Below are positions 38,587 to 46,721 of a stretch of DNA of 64,000 nucleotides, in pieces. The position numbers were made by a program, and so were the translations under genes. Position 1 is the stretch's first letter, and every line of letters begins with the position of its first letter. Origin of the DNA: Fictibacillus terranigra (GTDB lineage: Bacteria; Bacillota; Bacilli; Bacillales; Fictibacillaceae); NCBI RefSeq assembly GCF_030412265.1, contig NZ_JAUHLN010000002.1, forward strand, positions 682,001-746,000, in the 5' to 3' direction. The notes beneath the pieces are model-generated. The model ran no database searches. It saw only the letters and a program-made list of their open reading frames with translations, and was not told the DNA's origin.

Positions 38587-38903
38587 TATACCTCTCTCCC
38601 TTCTTCTTTTATTCGTGTTGCCACGCGTTCGATCGTTTCCATAATCGCGAGCATTATCTTAACTTGCTTTCTTACCGGTTTTTGCAACTCACCGTAGTAT
38701 TTCTTGAGCGCAAAATACTCCGACATTTCACGGTATAAGTCGTTCATCTTTACGCCTAACAATCGATAGTCCGGGTCATCACTACGCTTGAATTCGTTTT
38801 TCAATCGGATATAACCGTCCATTTCGGATTTAGTCGCTTGGTGCCCGGCAAAGATACGGTCAAATAGCGCCATGTAATCGCTAAATTTATCGAGTTTATT
38901 CAT
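38586..38903 (-). CDS. Small helical protein, tape-measure partner position
   Basis: 105 residues, charged and helical throughout, no motif recognised. Its stop overlaps the tape-measure start by one base, so the two are translated together. In tailed phages this slot holds the tail-assembly chaperone, but the sequence does not show that. RBS GGAGGTG precedes the ATG, and a terminator lies just upstream at 38924-38963. Confidence 0.7.
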   Translation of the reverse strand: MNKLDKFSDYMALFDRIFAGHQATKSEMDGYIRLKNEFKRSDDPDYRLLGVKMNDLYREMSEYFALKKYYGELQKPVRKQVKIMLAIMETIERVATRIKEEGREV

Positions 38904-38923
38904 TTCGTTTCACCTCCTCCCAA

Positions 38924-38963
38924 GTAAAAACGACTCCAACGTTGTGTTTAAACGCTGGAATCG
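38924..38963 (-). terminator. Terminator after the holin-like gene
   Basis: CGACTCCAACGTT / AACGCTGGAATCG arms (two mismatches) followed on the minus strand by TTTTTACTT. Confidence 0.82.
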
Positions 38964-39017
38964 CTATAATAAGTATGGGCGTTATACGGTGGCTTCCGGC
39001 TATCTCGTATGCGCCTT

Positions 39018-39230
39018 TTACTTTAAACGGTGTTTAATGTCCTTTAGGTCCATAATGATATCGTCATATTTCTCAGTCATGCGCTCGAGTAACGATTGAT
39101 ACTTCGTTTCGCGCTCCAAACTCTTCGCCTCACGTTCATCATTCCGCTTTTCATTTCGCAAGAATAACCATACGAATAAAATCGCGAATGGTCCTTGTGT
39201 CAAAAAATACTTCAACAATTCAGTTTCCAT
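39018..39230 (-). CDS. BhlA/UviB-type holin-like protein
   Basis: 70 residues: METELLKYFLTQGPFAILFVWLFL gives one transmembrane helix, followed by a highly charged helix (RNEKRNDEREAKSLERETKYQSLLERM). This is the BhlA/UviB pattern known from Bacillus prophage holins and bacteriocin loci. ATG 39230 follows AAAGGTGG. No endolysin gene accompanies it, so lysis is not established. Confidence 0.8.
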   Translation of the reverse strand: METELLKYFLTQGPFAILFVWLFLRNEKRNDEREAKSLERETKYQSLLERMTEKYDDIIMDLKDIKHRLK

Positions 39231-39246
39231 TTTTACTACCACCTTT

Positions 39247-39594
39247 TTAGAATTCGCTTATGCTTTGTTTTAGATTTTGTATATCGTCACTTAGTAATTG
39301 CGCATAAACACGCATTTCCTCAATTTGCTCGCTTAACGGCGTCATATAATCGCCGCCATACGCAAATATCAACTTCTTCATTACAGGATCCACCTTAAAC
39401 CCGGTACACTCCGCAAAATCTTGCGCGTACTTACCTGCCGGTAATTCCATGACGTCGAATGTACTTCGGTCACGCTTCGTTAGAACTTTAAACGTGGCGA
39501 TATCTTGCTCGACCGTAGTTTCAACGTGAAATACCGGGGCTTCCTCGCGTTTTAATAACACGTCACCGGTGGTTTTGTCGTAGTAAATTTTCAT
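39247..39594 (-). CDS. Element protein of unknown function
   Basis: 115 residues. Begins MKIYYDKTTGDVLLKREEAP, a beta-rich half, then a helical end (LSEQIEEMRVYAQLLSDDIQNLKQSI). The opening resembles small phage proteins that follow tail-fibre genes, but I cannot name the family. AGGTG six bases before the ATG supports the start. It lies 16 bp upstream of the holin-like gene. Confidence 0.7.
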   Translation of the reverse strand: MKIYYDKTTGDVLLKREEAPVFHVETTVEQDIATFKVLTKRDRSTFDVMELPAGKYAQDFAECTGFKVDPVMKKLIFAYGGDYMTPLSEQIEEMRVYAQLLSDDIQNLKQSISEF

Positions 39595-39648
39595 CTCTTT
39601 CACCTCTTTTCCTTAAAATAAAAGAACGGCCCGGAGGCCGCCCTATAT

Positions 39649-40497
39649 TTAACGTCTGCTATGTTGTCTAAATGCTTCTTCTAAACTCATTTCAACTACT
39701 TTTGGTGCTTGCTCTTCCGTCTCTTCGAAGTCCGAATCGGTATCAACGAAGTCAGCCGGCTTGTGTTCCGCGTTTTCTTGCTGCGCAAACCAGGCTTCCG
39801 GAGAATTAAGATGATCGGCGTATTCCTTTCCGACTAATCCAGTAACCGCGTCTGCAGCAATGAACCCACCGAATAAGGTCGGAGATGCTTGCGCTTGCTC
39901 TACGTACCTAAGAACCTCGCGAGCTTCTGCAACTTCCGGAGTAGAATGGTCACTTTCGAGTTTCTCGAATAACTGCGCTAACTCCATTTGATATTTCGCT
40001 TTCTCCGGACCAGCTGCGCTTAATATATTGCCAGCGACGTCCGCAAACGATTCCCTGATTTGATTCGCGAAGTATGGCTCTTGAATACCGGCCATAAACT
40101 CAGTTAGTTTTTGTTTTGCGGTCTCAGCTCTAGGCGTCAACATTAACTCGACTTTCAATTGATTAAACGACTTATTGAACCGATTAACCATTTCGTCATC
40201 TGGTTTCTTTAGTCCCGCGTGAATTGTTGCGTCCGCAGATACACGAGCCTTTTCCAGTTTTGTTAAGTACTTTTGTTTCATTGTATTAGCTTGTTGTAAA
40301 ATACGAATACCGTATTCTTTTTTCAACTCATCCATTTTCGCTTTCTTACCTGTCGGCGATAAATTAGGATCACGTTCAATACTGCTCAATTCTGGTTTAA
40401 TCAGACTTTGAAACTCCCTGATAACCTGAGATGATGCTCCTTGTACTTCCCTTGCTTCTTCATAAAATTTCCTCGCTGATTTTTTGATTTTCGCCAT
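39649..40497 (-). CDS. Helical element protein of unknown function
   Basis: 282 residues, mostly alpha-helical and charged, with an acidic C-terminal tail (DFVDTDSDFEETEEQAPKVV). Composition recalls phage scaffold or structural proteins, without a diagnostic motif. The ATG at 40497 (MAKIKKSARKFYEEAREVQG) follows GGGAGAG; a longer frame has no ribosome site. It is probably in one leftward unit with the next genes. Confidence 0.7.
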   Translation of the reverse strand: MAKIKKSARKFYEEAREVQGASSQVIREFQSLIKPELSSIERDPNLSPTGKKAKMDELKKEYGIRILQQANTMKQKYLTKLEKARVSADATIHAGLKKPDDEMVNRFNKSFNQLKVELMLTPRAETAKQKLTEFMAGIQEPYFANQIRESFADVAGNILSAAGPEKAKYQMELAQLFEKLESDHSTPEVAEAREVLRYVEQAQASPTLFGGFIAADAVTGLVGKEYADHLNSPEAWFAQQENAEHKPADFVDTDSDFEETEEQAPKVVEMSLEEAFRQHSRR

Positions 40498-40522
40498 TAT
40501 AAATCTCTCCCTTTTTTGTTGT

Positions 40523-40774
40523 TTATAGTAATTCCTTGTAAATTTCACCCTCGGTTGACTCTATTTCTTGTACATGGTCATAACCAAGCTCTCGCGCTGC
40601 CTCCAACGCTAACTCTAGGCTCGCATCTCTTACAAAGCCGCGACTGCGCTTTGGGTACTCTTTTTCGATTTCCTTTTTTACTTCACCAGTTTCGCAGTCA
40701 ACTATTTTAATAACGGCAAGATAAACCATACACCTTGCTACTTTTACTTTTTGCGTAATTACGCATTTTCTCAT
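40523..40774 (-). CDS. Small element protein
   Basis: 83 residues. A beta-rich centre (VYLAVIKIVDCETGEVKKEI) is followed by a helix with LALEAARELGYDHV, suggesting a small alpha/beta fold. No family recognised. Its ATG overlaps the stop of the 51-codon upstream ORF (ATGA), showing translational coupling. Confidence 0.62.
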   Translation of the reverse strand: MRKCVITQKVKVARCMVYLAVIKIVDCETGEVKKEIEKEYPKRSRGFVRDASLELALEAARELGYDHVQEIESTEGEIYKELL

Positions 40775-40926
40775 TGACCAGCCTCCCGCAATTTCTTCAT
40801 AACTCTATCTGTCCAGTTAAAAAGGTCTTTCCGTGGATTACCGTTTTTCTTTTTCCTCTCCAGTCTCCGTTGTTGCCTCTGACTCATATTCGATTGACGT
40901 ACTTTGCCTGAGCTGTTCCGTGCCAC
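40771..40926 (-). CDS. 51-residue basic element protein
   Basis: GTG start seven bases after GGGGAG; reads MARNSSGKVRQSNMSQRQQR, then a basic run and NPRKDLFNWTDRVMKKLREA. Very basic, possibly nucleic-acid binding. It overlaps the 3' half of the preceding ORF in another frame and the following gene by four bases. Confidence 0.55.
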   Translation of the reverse strand: MARNSSGKVRQSNMSQRQQRRLERKKKNGNPRKDLFNWTDRVMKKLREAGQ

Positions 40927-41041
40927 TAGCGCACTCCCCTTCGATTCTTCTTATCGCGCGACCAAATCGCTTATTTGATAATTTCTTTCGGATGTTCACA
41001 GGATCACCGGCAGTTACTTGTCGCCTAGTTTTTCGAGGCAT
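40838..41041 (-). CDS. 67-residue basic ORF after the HNH gene
   Basis: MPRKTRRQVTAGDPVNIRKK... strongly basic N-terminal half and acidic/Thr-rich C-terminal half. The C-terminal half overlaps the 51-residue gene in another frame, so one of the two may be spurious there. Its ATG overlaps the HNH gene's stop region. No family recognised. Confidence 0.45.
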   Translation of the reverse strand: MPRKTRRQVTAGDPVNIRKKLSNKRFGRAIRRIEGECASGTEQLRQSTSIEYESEATTETGEEKEKR

Positions 41042-41042
41042 T

Positions 41043-41621
41043 TTACGCACCGACCTTACGAGCCGCTTTTCTTTGGGCTTTGCGCTCTCTGACCATCTTT
41101 TCTCCGGCTTGATGATGCTTCAACATGTCGAGCATGTCTTCCGCAGTGTGTCCGTTTCTCGCAGCGAAGTCCTTTAAAAACTCTTGAAATAGGTCCTCGG
41201 TAAAGTGTTTAGAGCGCTCGTAAAACGAAAGTACATCGTGATTATGTTTTGAGTAATTACACTTTCCGCAGCTAGCAACGATATTAGCTCGGCTGTTCGG
41301 ATAACCTAACGTTGGACTTAAAACGTGTTCAATGTGGAATGTCTCGCTATCCTTCCGGTGCCTTCCGCAGTAGGTACATTCTTTTGCTGTTGCTACCTCG
41401 CTATACTGCTCGAAGGTTAGTGTATCTGTAGCGCCTAGAGTCTTCATTTTGTTGCGGATGTGATAAAAACGCTGTTTGAATTGAAAGCCACTTTCCTTGC
41501 GCTGTGTCTTACGGCAATCTGCGCAAACTCCCATCCGGCCATCCTTACAAGAACTGCTTTTATGAAACTCCTTTAAACTCTTTACCTTTTCGCATTTTAT
41601 GCATCTTTTCTCAGTTTTCAT
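41043..41621 (-). CDS. HNH endonuclease
   Basis: 192 residues. An N-terminal zinc knuckle (CIKCEKVKSLKEFHKSSSCK...CADC) precedes the HNH core CTYCGRHRKDSETFHIEHVLSPTLGYPN with the closing CGKCNYSKHNHD. This matches HNH nucleases next to phage packaging genes and those encoded as homing elements. No terminase is nearby, so the role could be homing, packaging or defence. The C-terminus is basic. Confidence 0.88.
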   Translation of the reverse strand: MKTEKRCIKCEKVKSLKEFHKSSSCKDGRMGVCADCRKTQRKESGFQFKQRFYHIRNKMKTLGATDTLTFEQYSEVATAKECTYCGRHRKDSETFHIEHVLSPTLGYPNSRANIVASCGKCNYSKHNHDVLSFYERSKHFTEDLFQEFLKDFAARNGHTAEDMLDMLKHHQAGEKMVRERKAQRKAARKVGA

Positions 41622-41643
41622 CTGTCTCAGTCTCCCTTACTTT

Positions 41644-41985
41644 TTAGTCGATTAAATTAACGCTTTCACAGTGGACTTTATTAACTTCCATTCGATTTTT
41701 TAATGCCATTACCAGGCTTGTATTTTTGTTAAAACCGCCTTTTAATTCACTTGCGATCGGCCTTACATTGGTACATAAGTCGAAGGTTAAAAACCCGTGT
41801 CGAGGTAATAAGCCTACAATGAACATGATCGATTTATACCCGCAATAGACTGCATGGCTATTTGTGTAAGTTAGGTCCTTTGTGTAAATCATTTGGTCAT
41901 AGTCATCGTATATTTCCATACGTACTTCATAAGTTCCAACGTCATCCACCGCTTTTAAATATTGGCGTACTTCTGCGATGTTCAC
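41644..41985 (-). CDS. Element protein of unknown function
   Basis: 113 residues beginning MNIAEVRQYLKAVDDVGTYE, with a hydrophobic centre (YKSIMFIVGLLPRHGFLTFDL) that is too short and polar-flanked to be a clear membrane segment. No motif recognised. It lies about 20 bp upstream of the HNH gene on the same strand. Confidence 0.6.
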   Translation of the reverse strand: MNIAEVRQYLKAVDDVGTYEVRMEIYDDYDQMIYTKDLTYTNSHAVYCGYKSIMFIVGLLPRHGFLTFDLCTNVRPIASELKGGFNKNTSLVMALKNRMEVNKVHCESVNLID

Positions 41986-42040
41986 TCATCTACCCCCAAA
42001 TCTGTGCTTGACATTTTTGCTATTTACATTTAGTATATAA

Positions 42041-42253
42041 TTAGGTTATTCTGCGCATTGTTTCGTAAAATGCGAAAAAATCGTCATTCATATCAAACCT
42101 GGATATGATTTTCGCTTTTAATTTAGGGTTAACTCTTAAATCGCCAATTTCAACACGGCCAATATAAGAAACTGATACGCCTAAAAATTCAGCGAAGTCC
42201 GCTTGAGTCTTATTCAAGTAAAGTCGGATGGCTTTTACCATTTCTTTATCCAT
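42041..42253 (-). CDS. Cro/C1-type helix-turn-helix regulator
   Basis: 70 residues. The XRE helix-turn-helix is TQADFAEFLGVSVSYIGRVEIGDLRV, preceded by a short helix and followed by a C-terminal helix. ATG 42253 follows AAGGAGG; the longer frame upstream lacks a site. Probably one of the element's repressors or activators. Two further XRE proteins are in the element. Confidence 0.85.
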   Translation of the reverse strand: MDKEMVKAIRLYLNKTQADFAEFLGVSVSYIGRVEIGDLRVNPKLKAKIISRFDMNDDFFAFYETMRRIT

Positions 42254-42342
42254 ACTAATCCTCCTTATTATTATTAGGTTCTCAAAAAAATACCTTAAAG
42301 AGGCTTGTTTGCCCCTTCTCACCTATACCTTTTTGTCGCCAC

Positions 42343-42864
42343 TTAAAGTTGATCGCGTTTATCACCATGGTACTCTACAGTTTTTTTCGAAATTTTCCGA
42401 TTCCCCTCTCCATATATAGTGTTTTTAGCCTCGATATAATCCATTAAAGCAACTCCTGATGGCCTTTCGTGCTTCCAACCGATTTTAATCATCGAATATT
42501 CATTAATCCAAAACGGATATTCTAACCACCAAATATAATCGTCCATTAATGTATGTTTCTTTTCTTTAGGAGTCGGGTTTAATAGTTCTTTATTTGCACG
42601 TTGTTCTCGGCGCTGCATTGTTTTTAGATTTCGCTTGCATTCGTCAGAACAAGTCTTTTTTGTGTTTCTCAAACTGTTATCACGCCAGAAATAACCGCAA
42701 TAATCACAGCTTTTAACACGGTTGTCATCAACATCATGCAGTTCACCACCTAATAACTGCGTAATAACTACAGCCGCCTCACTTCTGGACATACCTTCCG
42801 TAAATGTCTTTGCGTATTCAACAGCTCCGGAGCCTGGCTCTTTATAAGTCGTTTTGGTTGTCAT
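42343..42864 (-). CDS. Zinc-finger element protein
   Basis: 173 residues. A treble-clef-like zinc site (CDYCGYFWRDNSLRNTKKTC...C) lies in the middle, and the C-terminal part is Trp/Tyr-rich (MDDYIWWLEYPFWINEYSM). No family recognised. A copy of the element's 33-bp inverted repeat (42901-42933) lies immediately upstream and could be its control region. Confidence 0.7.
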   Translation of the reverse strand: MTTKTTYKEPGSGAVEYAKTFTEGMSRSEAAVVITQLLGGELHDVDDNRVKSCDYCGYFWRDNSLRNTKKTCSDECKRNLKTMQRREQRANKELLNPTPKEKKHTLMDDYIWWLEYPFWINEYSMIKIGWKHERPSGVALMDYIEAKNTIYGEGNRKISKKTVEYHGDKRDQL

Positions 42865-42900
42865 AGTTCTATCCCCTTTTGGTTGTTTTGGTTGTTTAAG

Positions 42901-42933
42901 AGTGTACGTTTTCGGTCACAATAACTAATATAT
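42901..42933 (+). repeat. 33-bp inverted repeat, left copy
   Basis: Starts AGTGTACGTTTTCGGTCACA and is identical, in opposite orientation, to 52336-52368. It lies between the primase gene and the zinc-finger gene. Confidence 0.92.
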
Positions 42934-42969
42934 TTATCTGAATAGGTGTAAAGATGGTTAAAGACTGGC

Positions 42970-44409
42970 CTAGTTGGCCCATCGATTGTCATATTCCCGG
43001 CGTTTTACATAACGTTTAATCTCTTTTACTTCGCATAACTCCCTAGCTACGTCTATAATCGATTGCTCATTGGTCGCCTCGACACTCGGCTCGCCGTCTT
43101 GGATTTCGTCAAGTAGTAACCGGTACTTATTCGGCTTGTGTCGGACTTGCCCCGTTTCGAGTGACCGCGCTTTATCGAGCTCACCTTTGCGCCGGTACTC
43201 CACATAACCTTTCTTTACGAGCGTTTTAATTGCGTTATTAACAGTGTCGCGCGAGTTAGTACCGATCATTTTCATCGCGGTGCTGCCCGTAAGATAAAAC
43301 GTCGGTCCATAACGTTTACTGGTAACAAGCATCGCGTAAAGCATTTGTTTCTGCTTAAACGTTCCGCATTGTAAAACGGCCAGTATTTCCGATTTATATA
43401 TCGTGACCGTTTTTTCTGCGTTGCCCACCGTGAAGTCATTAGCAATCACGTAATCTACGAGCCTATTCGTTTCTTTTAACCAGTGCTCCGGCGTACTTCC
43501 TTTGCTGAAATATTCGAGAGGTGTGGCGTGCAGGATTTCCATGATCGCATCGACCGCTTCGTCCCGTTCAAATCCTTGCGAATTGTAGAAACAAGCGAGC
43601 GTAAACGTTGTATTGTGCCGCGTGTTGCTTTCGGTTAGTCGGCCGGCCTCAATAATTCGGCGTGCTTTTTGAAGTGCTGCAGATTGGTCGATTACATTAA
43701 CGTTGATATTAGTTTCTCGCGCGATTATCTCGAACTCTTCCGCTTGTTTGTCGGTAAGGTCGAAGTCGTTATCGGTGATGACTCCGGAATCCATCGGCTT
43801 GATATCGAGAATGTAATCGAATGTTTCTATAGGTTCTAACGTTTGGTTATCGCAAAACCAACATCGATTACCGGTCTTTTGATGAACACCAAGCGGTAAT
43901 TTTACGCCTTGTGTCCAGCTAGGTCGGAACTCGATTTGACCGTTTGGTATCGACCCTACTTCCGCAATTACCAAGTCATAAAAGCTCCGGATTTCATTTA
44001 CTGCGATAGGTTTGCCGAAGAACAGATCGACGTGATATCCTTTGTTTCCGCTAGCGCTTACGTGAATGTCTTTACGCGGAATAGAGAACGACTCCACTAA
44101 CGTGTTAATCAGTTTTAACGTGGCCCATCGCGCTGCCGGTCGTGATTGGTAATCGACGTCAAACGTTATGAATTTATTAAAGTAACCACCGTTGAAAATT
44201 CCGTATGTCAGTGAGCCGTCTAAATGCGTCTTGAGCATACTGTCGTTCAATACGATAAATCGGTTGGTACGGTCTTTTTCTAATGTTACGTACTTAACTG
44301 GATCCGGAAATTGCACAAGGTACTTTTTTCGCGTCTGAATGTACAACTCGTTAAACTTCGCGTAGATTTTTCGGTTGTTTGTTATTGGATGTTTTGTCAA
44401 TCGAGTCAC
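42970..44409 (-). CDS. Archaeo-eukaryotic-type primase (PrimPol-like replication protein)
   Basis: 479 residues. The AEP catalytic motifs are visible: DxD in ITFDVDYQ (D84 and D86), the SxH-type motif SGNKGYHVDLFF (about 120-131), and downstream FRPSWTQGVKLPLGVHQKTG with CWFC. The C-terminal part is a winged-helix-like region (LVKKGYVEYRRKGEL). Such primases initiate replication of plasmids and phage satellites, so this is the element's probable replication gene. It is coupled to the preceding small gene by a 4-bp overlap. Confidence 0.85.
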   Translation of the reverse strand: MTRLTKHPITNNRKIYAKFNELYIQTRKKYLVQFPDPVKYVTLEKDRTNRFIVLNDSMLKTHLDGSLTYGIFNGGYFNKFITFDVDYQSRPAARWATLKLINTLVESFSIPRKDIHVSASGNKGYHVDLFFGKPIAVNEIRSFYDLVIAEVGSIPNGQIEFRPSWTQGVKLPLGVHQKTGNRCWFCDNQTLEPIETFDYILDIKPMDSGVITDNDFDLTDKQAEEFEIIARETNINVNVIDQSAALQKARRIIEAGRLTESNTRHNTTFTLACFYNSQGFERDEAVDAIMEILHATPLEYFSKGSTPEHWLKETNRLVDYVIANDFTVGNAEKTVTIYKSEILAVLQCGTFKQKQMLYAMLVTSKRYGPTFYLTGSTAMKMIGTNSRDTVNNAIKTLVKKGYVEYRRKGELDKARSLETGQVRHKPNKYRLLLDEIQDGEPSVEATNEQSIIDVARELCEVKEIKRYVKRREYDNRWAN

Positions 44410-44582
44410 GCCTCTCTTTTAAATTTGGCTAATTCGCTTTCGAGTTCGGGTGTATTTCGGAAAACAAATACTAACTTGCCTGGATACCGTTTACTTGGCT
44501 CGATATCGACAAGCTGATAATTTTTTGAAACCAACGCCTTTGCAACTCTCATACTTAGAACACACTTGAATTTTTCACTCAT
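44406..44582 (-). CDS. DUF5659-like small protein
   Basis: 58 residues. The pattern KCVLSMRVAKALVSKNYQLVDIEPSKRYPGKLVFVFRNT is like the small phage DUF5659 proteins (a short strand, helix, then a strand ending FxFRNT). GGAGG precedes ATG 44582. It overlaps the primase start by 4 bp and shares its promoter. Function unknown. Confidence 0.72.
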   Translation of the reverse strand: MSEKFKCVLSMRVAKALVSKNYQLVDIEPSKRYPGKLVFVFRNTPELESELAKFKREA

Positions 44583-44642
44583 ACTAAATCCTCCATTTTG
44601 TATTTTTGGTTGTTGACAGACCATCAGTTTTGCATTAAGATG

Positions 44643-44671
44643 TTAATATAAGCTAAGAATGTAAAGGTCAA
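44643..44671 (-). promoter_or_regulatory. Promoter of the primase operon
   Basis: Minus-strand TTGACC, 17 bases, TATTAA, about 60 bp before the DUF5659-like gene. Confidence 0.6.
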
Positions 44672-44839
44672 TAATGGTCAAGCTGTACTAGTCCTTTCTC
44701 AGACCGTTTCTAAGCCGTCTAGACGCCTCATTTTCGCGTTTAAGGGGTTTTAGGCTACCTAGGTATTAAAAAGGCATCTAAAACGCTCCTGTGACTAAAA
44801 TACGCGGTCAAAAAATAGCTTAAAACCGATTTGGGTTCA

Positions 44840-45049
44840 AAACTAAGTAGAAGACAGACATTGTGAATTTAATCACAAAATCTCAATAGTCCTCTCACTA
44901 ATAGCATTTCAAAAAGTTTGTGAATTGGTAAAAATTAGGATAAAAAATGACTATAGTCCCGTCGTTTGTGTCTAATTTGTGAACGTAGTTTACCATAATC
45001 ATAAAAAGATACTTCCAAAGACCTATAAAAACTTTCGGTTTTGGGGGTG
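44840..45049. other. AT-rich non-coding region with iteron-like repeats
   Basis: TTGTGAA recurs at 44861, 44918 and 44977 (spacing 57 and 59 bp); the first lies in a TTGTGA-ATTTAA-TCACAA dyad. No gene is seen between 44,625 and 45,049. The place beside the primase operon suggests an origin or regulator sites. Confidence 0.4.
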
Positions 45050-45367
45050 TCAAACTTTTAGTAAGTAACTTACTTCACAAACTTCTGTACTGTAAATTTT
45101 ATAACAGTTTCCTTGAATCTGACTGATACAGATTCTTTTTTTATTACCTTTAATACTAACCGTAAACCCGACAATCAATTTCAAGGCCCCTAGAAGGCCC
45201 GTAGCGCGTTTTTTAAGGCCGTTTGCAGCCGCCACCACTCGATCAGCGCGTCTGATCGTTTTAACCCCCTCACTAATAAATACGAGATGAATTTTGAAGT
45301 CGCGCAGCCTTTCACTTAATACATTGCATTTAGAGCTCTTTTCGCGCAGTTTTATGAAAAAAAGCAT
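45050..45367 (-). CDS. Doubtful ORF
   Basis: About 105 codons, basic, starting MLFFIKLREKSSKC. It begins inside the T run of the terminator that ends the aimR transcript and has no clear ribosome site. Composition is plausible for a protein but no family is recognised. I keep it at low confidence; it may be non-coding. Confidence 0.25.
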   Translation of the reverse strand: MLFFIKLREKSSKCNVLSERLRDFKIHLVFISEGVKTIRRADRVVAAANGLKKRATGLLGALKLIVGFTVSIKGNKKRICISQIQGNCYKIYSTEVCEVSYLLKV

Positions 45368-45396
45368 AAAAAAAGAACCGCCCACCTACGCGGTCC
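45364..45396 (-). terminator. Terminator of the aimR transcript
   Basis: Minus-strand GGACCGC / GCGGTTC stem with an 8-base loop followed by TTTTTTT. Confidence 0.85.
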
Positions 45397-45431
45397 CTAA
45401 AGGTGTACGGCACTACGGAACCGTTTTTGCG

Positions 45432-45473
45432 TTAAGTTCCGATAGGTGGTTTGTTTCCGTCTGAAATCGCCAT
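45432..45473 (-). CDS. 13-residue ORF downstream of aimR; candidate signal peptide gene
   Basis: ATG preceded by AAGGGGGTGACAAAC, an excellent ribosome site; reads MAISDGNKPPIGT then TAA. It lies 52 bp after aimR and before the aimR terminator, the slot where arbitrium loci keep aimP. Unlike known AimP precursors (about 40 residues with a signal sequence) it has no hydrophobic leader. Its last six residues (KPPIGT) are the size of a mature arbitrium peptide, which usually end in GA. Function is inferred from position only. Confidence 0.5.
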   Translation of the reverse strand: MAISDGNKPPIGT

Positions 45474-45524
45474 GTTTGTCACCCCCTTGCCGGCGAGTTT
45501 AACGTCATCGCAAGGACGCGCAGT

Positions 45525-46661
45525 TTACGAGCATCTTAGTTTAGTAACCGCTGACAACGCGCTCTGACGTTCTCCAAGCGCTTCTAACCGCTGCTTAGGT
45601 AGCTGTGAAAAATATACGTCACCTTGTTCCAAGTACTCACCCATTGCGGTCCAAAGTACGTCAACGTCATCGCTGGCTAGTCCGATCAGGTACGTACAGA
45701 ACGGTGAAGGATCCACGGTAGCGAGTAATTGTTTCGTCGTCTCTAAGTCGCCTTTAAGCGCTGCTACGTGCGCAATTTCTTCCACGCTGACCGGTTTAAT
45801 GTCGTGACCGAGCGTCACTTTGGCGAACTCGATGTTTTCTACGGCATAAGCGAGTAAGTGTTCGCCGGCCCCGGCTTCGATCAACATATCGCGGTAAGTC
45901 TCTAGATGCTCGATACACTTCGCTCCGTCCTCGAACAAAAAGCTCATACCTAACACGTAATGGGCGTTTGATGCGAGTTTCGTAGCGTATGGGAATTGCG
46001 TAACCACTGTCGCGTAATAACGGGCTTTCCTGACGTTATTTTGCTGTAGAAAACCGTGGCTAAACATTTCCGATAATCGCACCATGAAGCAATCGCGGAA
46101 AAACTGGTCGCTTAACGCGTGGACTTGTTTCTCTAACGTCTTTGCGACATCAAACATCAAAGTATAACGGCCTTCATAGAACGCTGAATATGCTTCGAGG
46201 ATCCGAACGAGCACGAGCAAATTTTCGTCTCTAAACTTCCTATTGCGTACAGCTTCTGCGATGTCTCTGCCTTTTAACTCACCGGTCATTATGGAATAAA
46301 CAATTTCATAAATCTGACCGTATTTGCAGTTTAGATTGTTCTCGTGATTCTTTTGTTTATGGAGCATGTACCGCATTAACCGAAGATCGTAGGAAATTGA
46401 CGCATATTCTAACGCCTGGCGCTGTTGTAGGGGTGTAATAAATTCATCTCGCCATTCCCATATTTTTTCTCGGTAATTATTCGGGAAAAGGTATTTCGTA
46501 AGTTTGACTGCTCTAAAGAAAGCAATTTCAGAATGACCTAGAAGAAACTTAGATAACAAACCGTGGTCGTTACTCATGTGGTTTGATAAATTGACCAACT
46601 TTAAATTTTGAACAATTATCTCGTTTTGCAGTTGTGACCGCATATCCTTAGCTTTTTTCAT
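45525..46661 (-). CDS. aimR: AimR-like lysis-lysogeny peptide receptor
   Basis: 378 residues, all-helical. A short N-terminal helix-turn-helix region precedes TPR-like helical repeats. Landmarks shared with phage AimR are RQALEYASISYDLRLMRYML, CKYGQIYEIVYSIMTGEL and the C-terminal YFSQLPKQRLEALGERQSAL. AimR activates a small RNA until it binds its hexapeptide, which favours lysogeny. Here it would control an element that is not a complete phage. The start ATG at 46661 is not certain (GGGG lies 11 bases upstream). Distinction from Rap/PlcR-type TPR regulators rests on these motifs. Confidence 0.78.
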   Translation of the reverse strand: MKKAKDMRSQLQNEIIVQNLKLVNLSNHMSNDHGLLSKFLLGHSEIAFFRAVKLTKYLFPNNYREKIWEWRDEFITPLQQRQALEYASISYDLRLMRYMLHKQKNHENNLNCKYGQIYEIVYSIMTGELKGRDIAEAVRNRKFRDENLLVLVRILEAYSAFYEGRYTLMFDVAKTLEKQVHALSDQFFRDCFMVRLSEMFSHGFLQQNNVRKARYYATVVTQFPYATKLASNAHYVLGMSFLFEDGAKCIEHLETYRDMLIEAGAGEHLLAYAVENIEFAKVTLGHDIKPVSVEEIAHVAALKGDLETTKQLLATVDPSPFCTYLIGLASDDVDVLWTAMGEYLEQGDVYFSQLPKQRLEALGERQSALSAVTKLRCS

Positions 46662-46721
46662 TCTCCATACATCCCCTTTAGTTAGATTTGTATGGCCGCG
46701 AATATCCCAGAACCGAAACAC

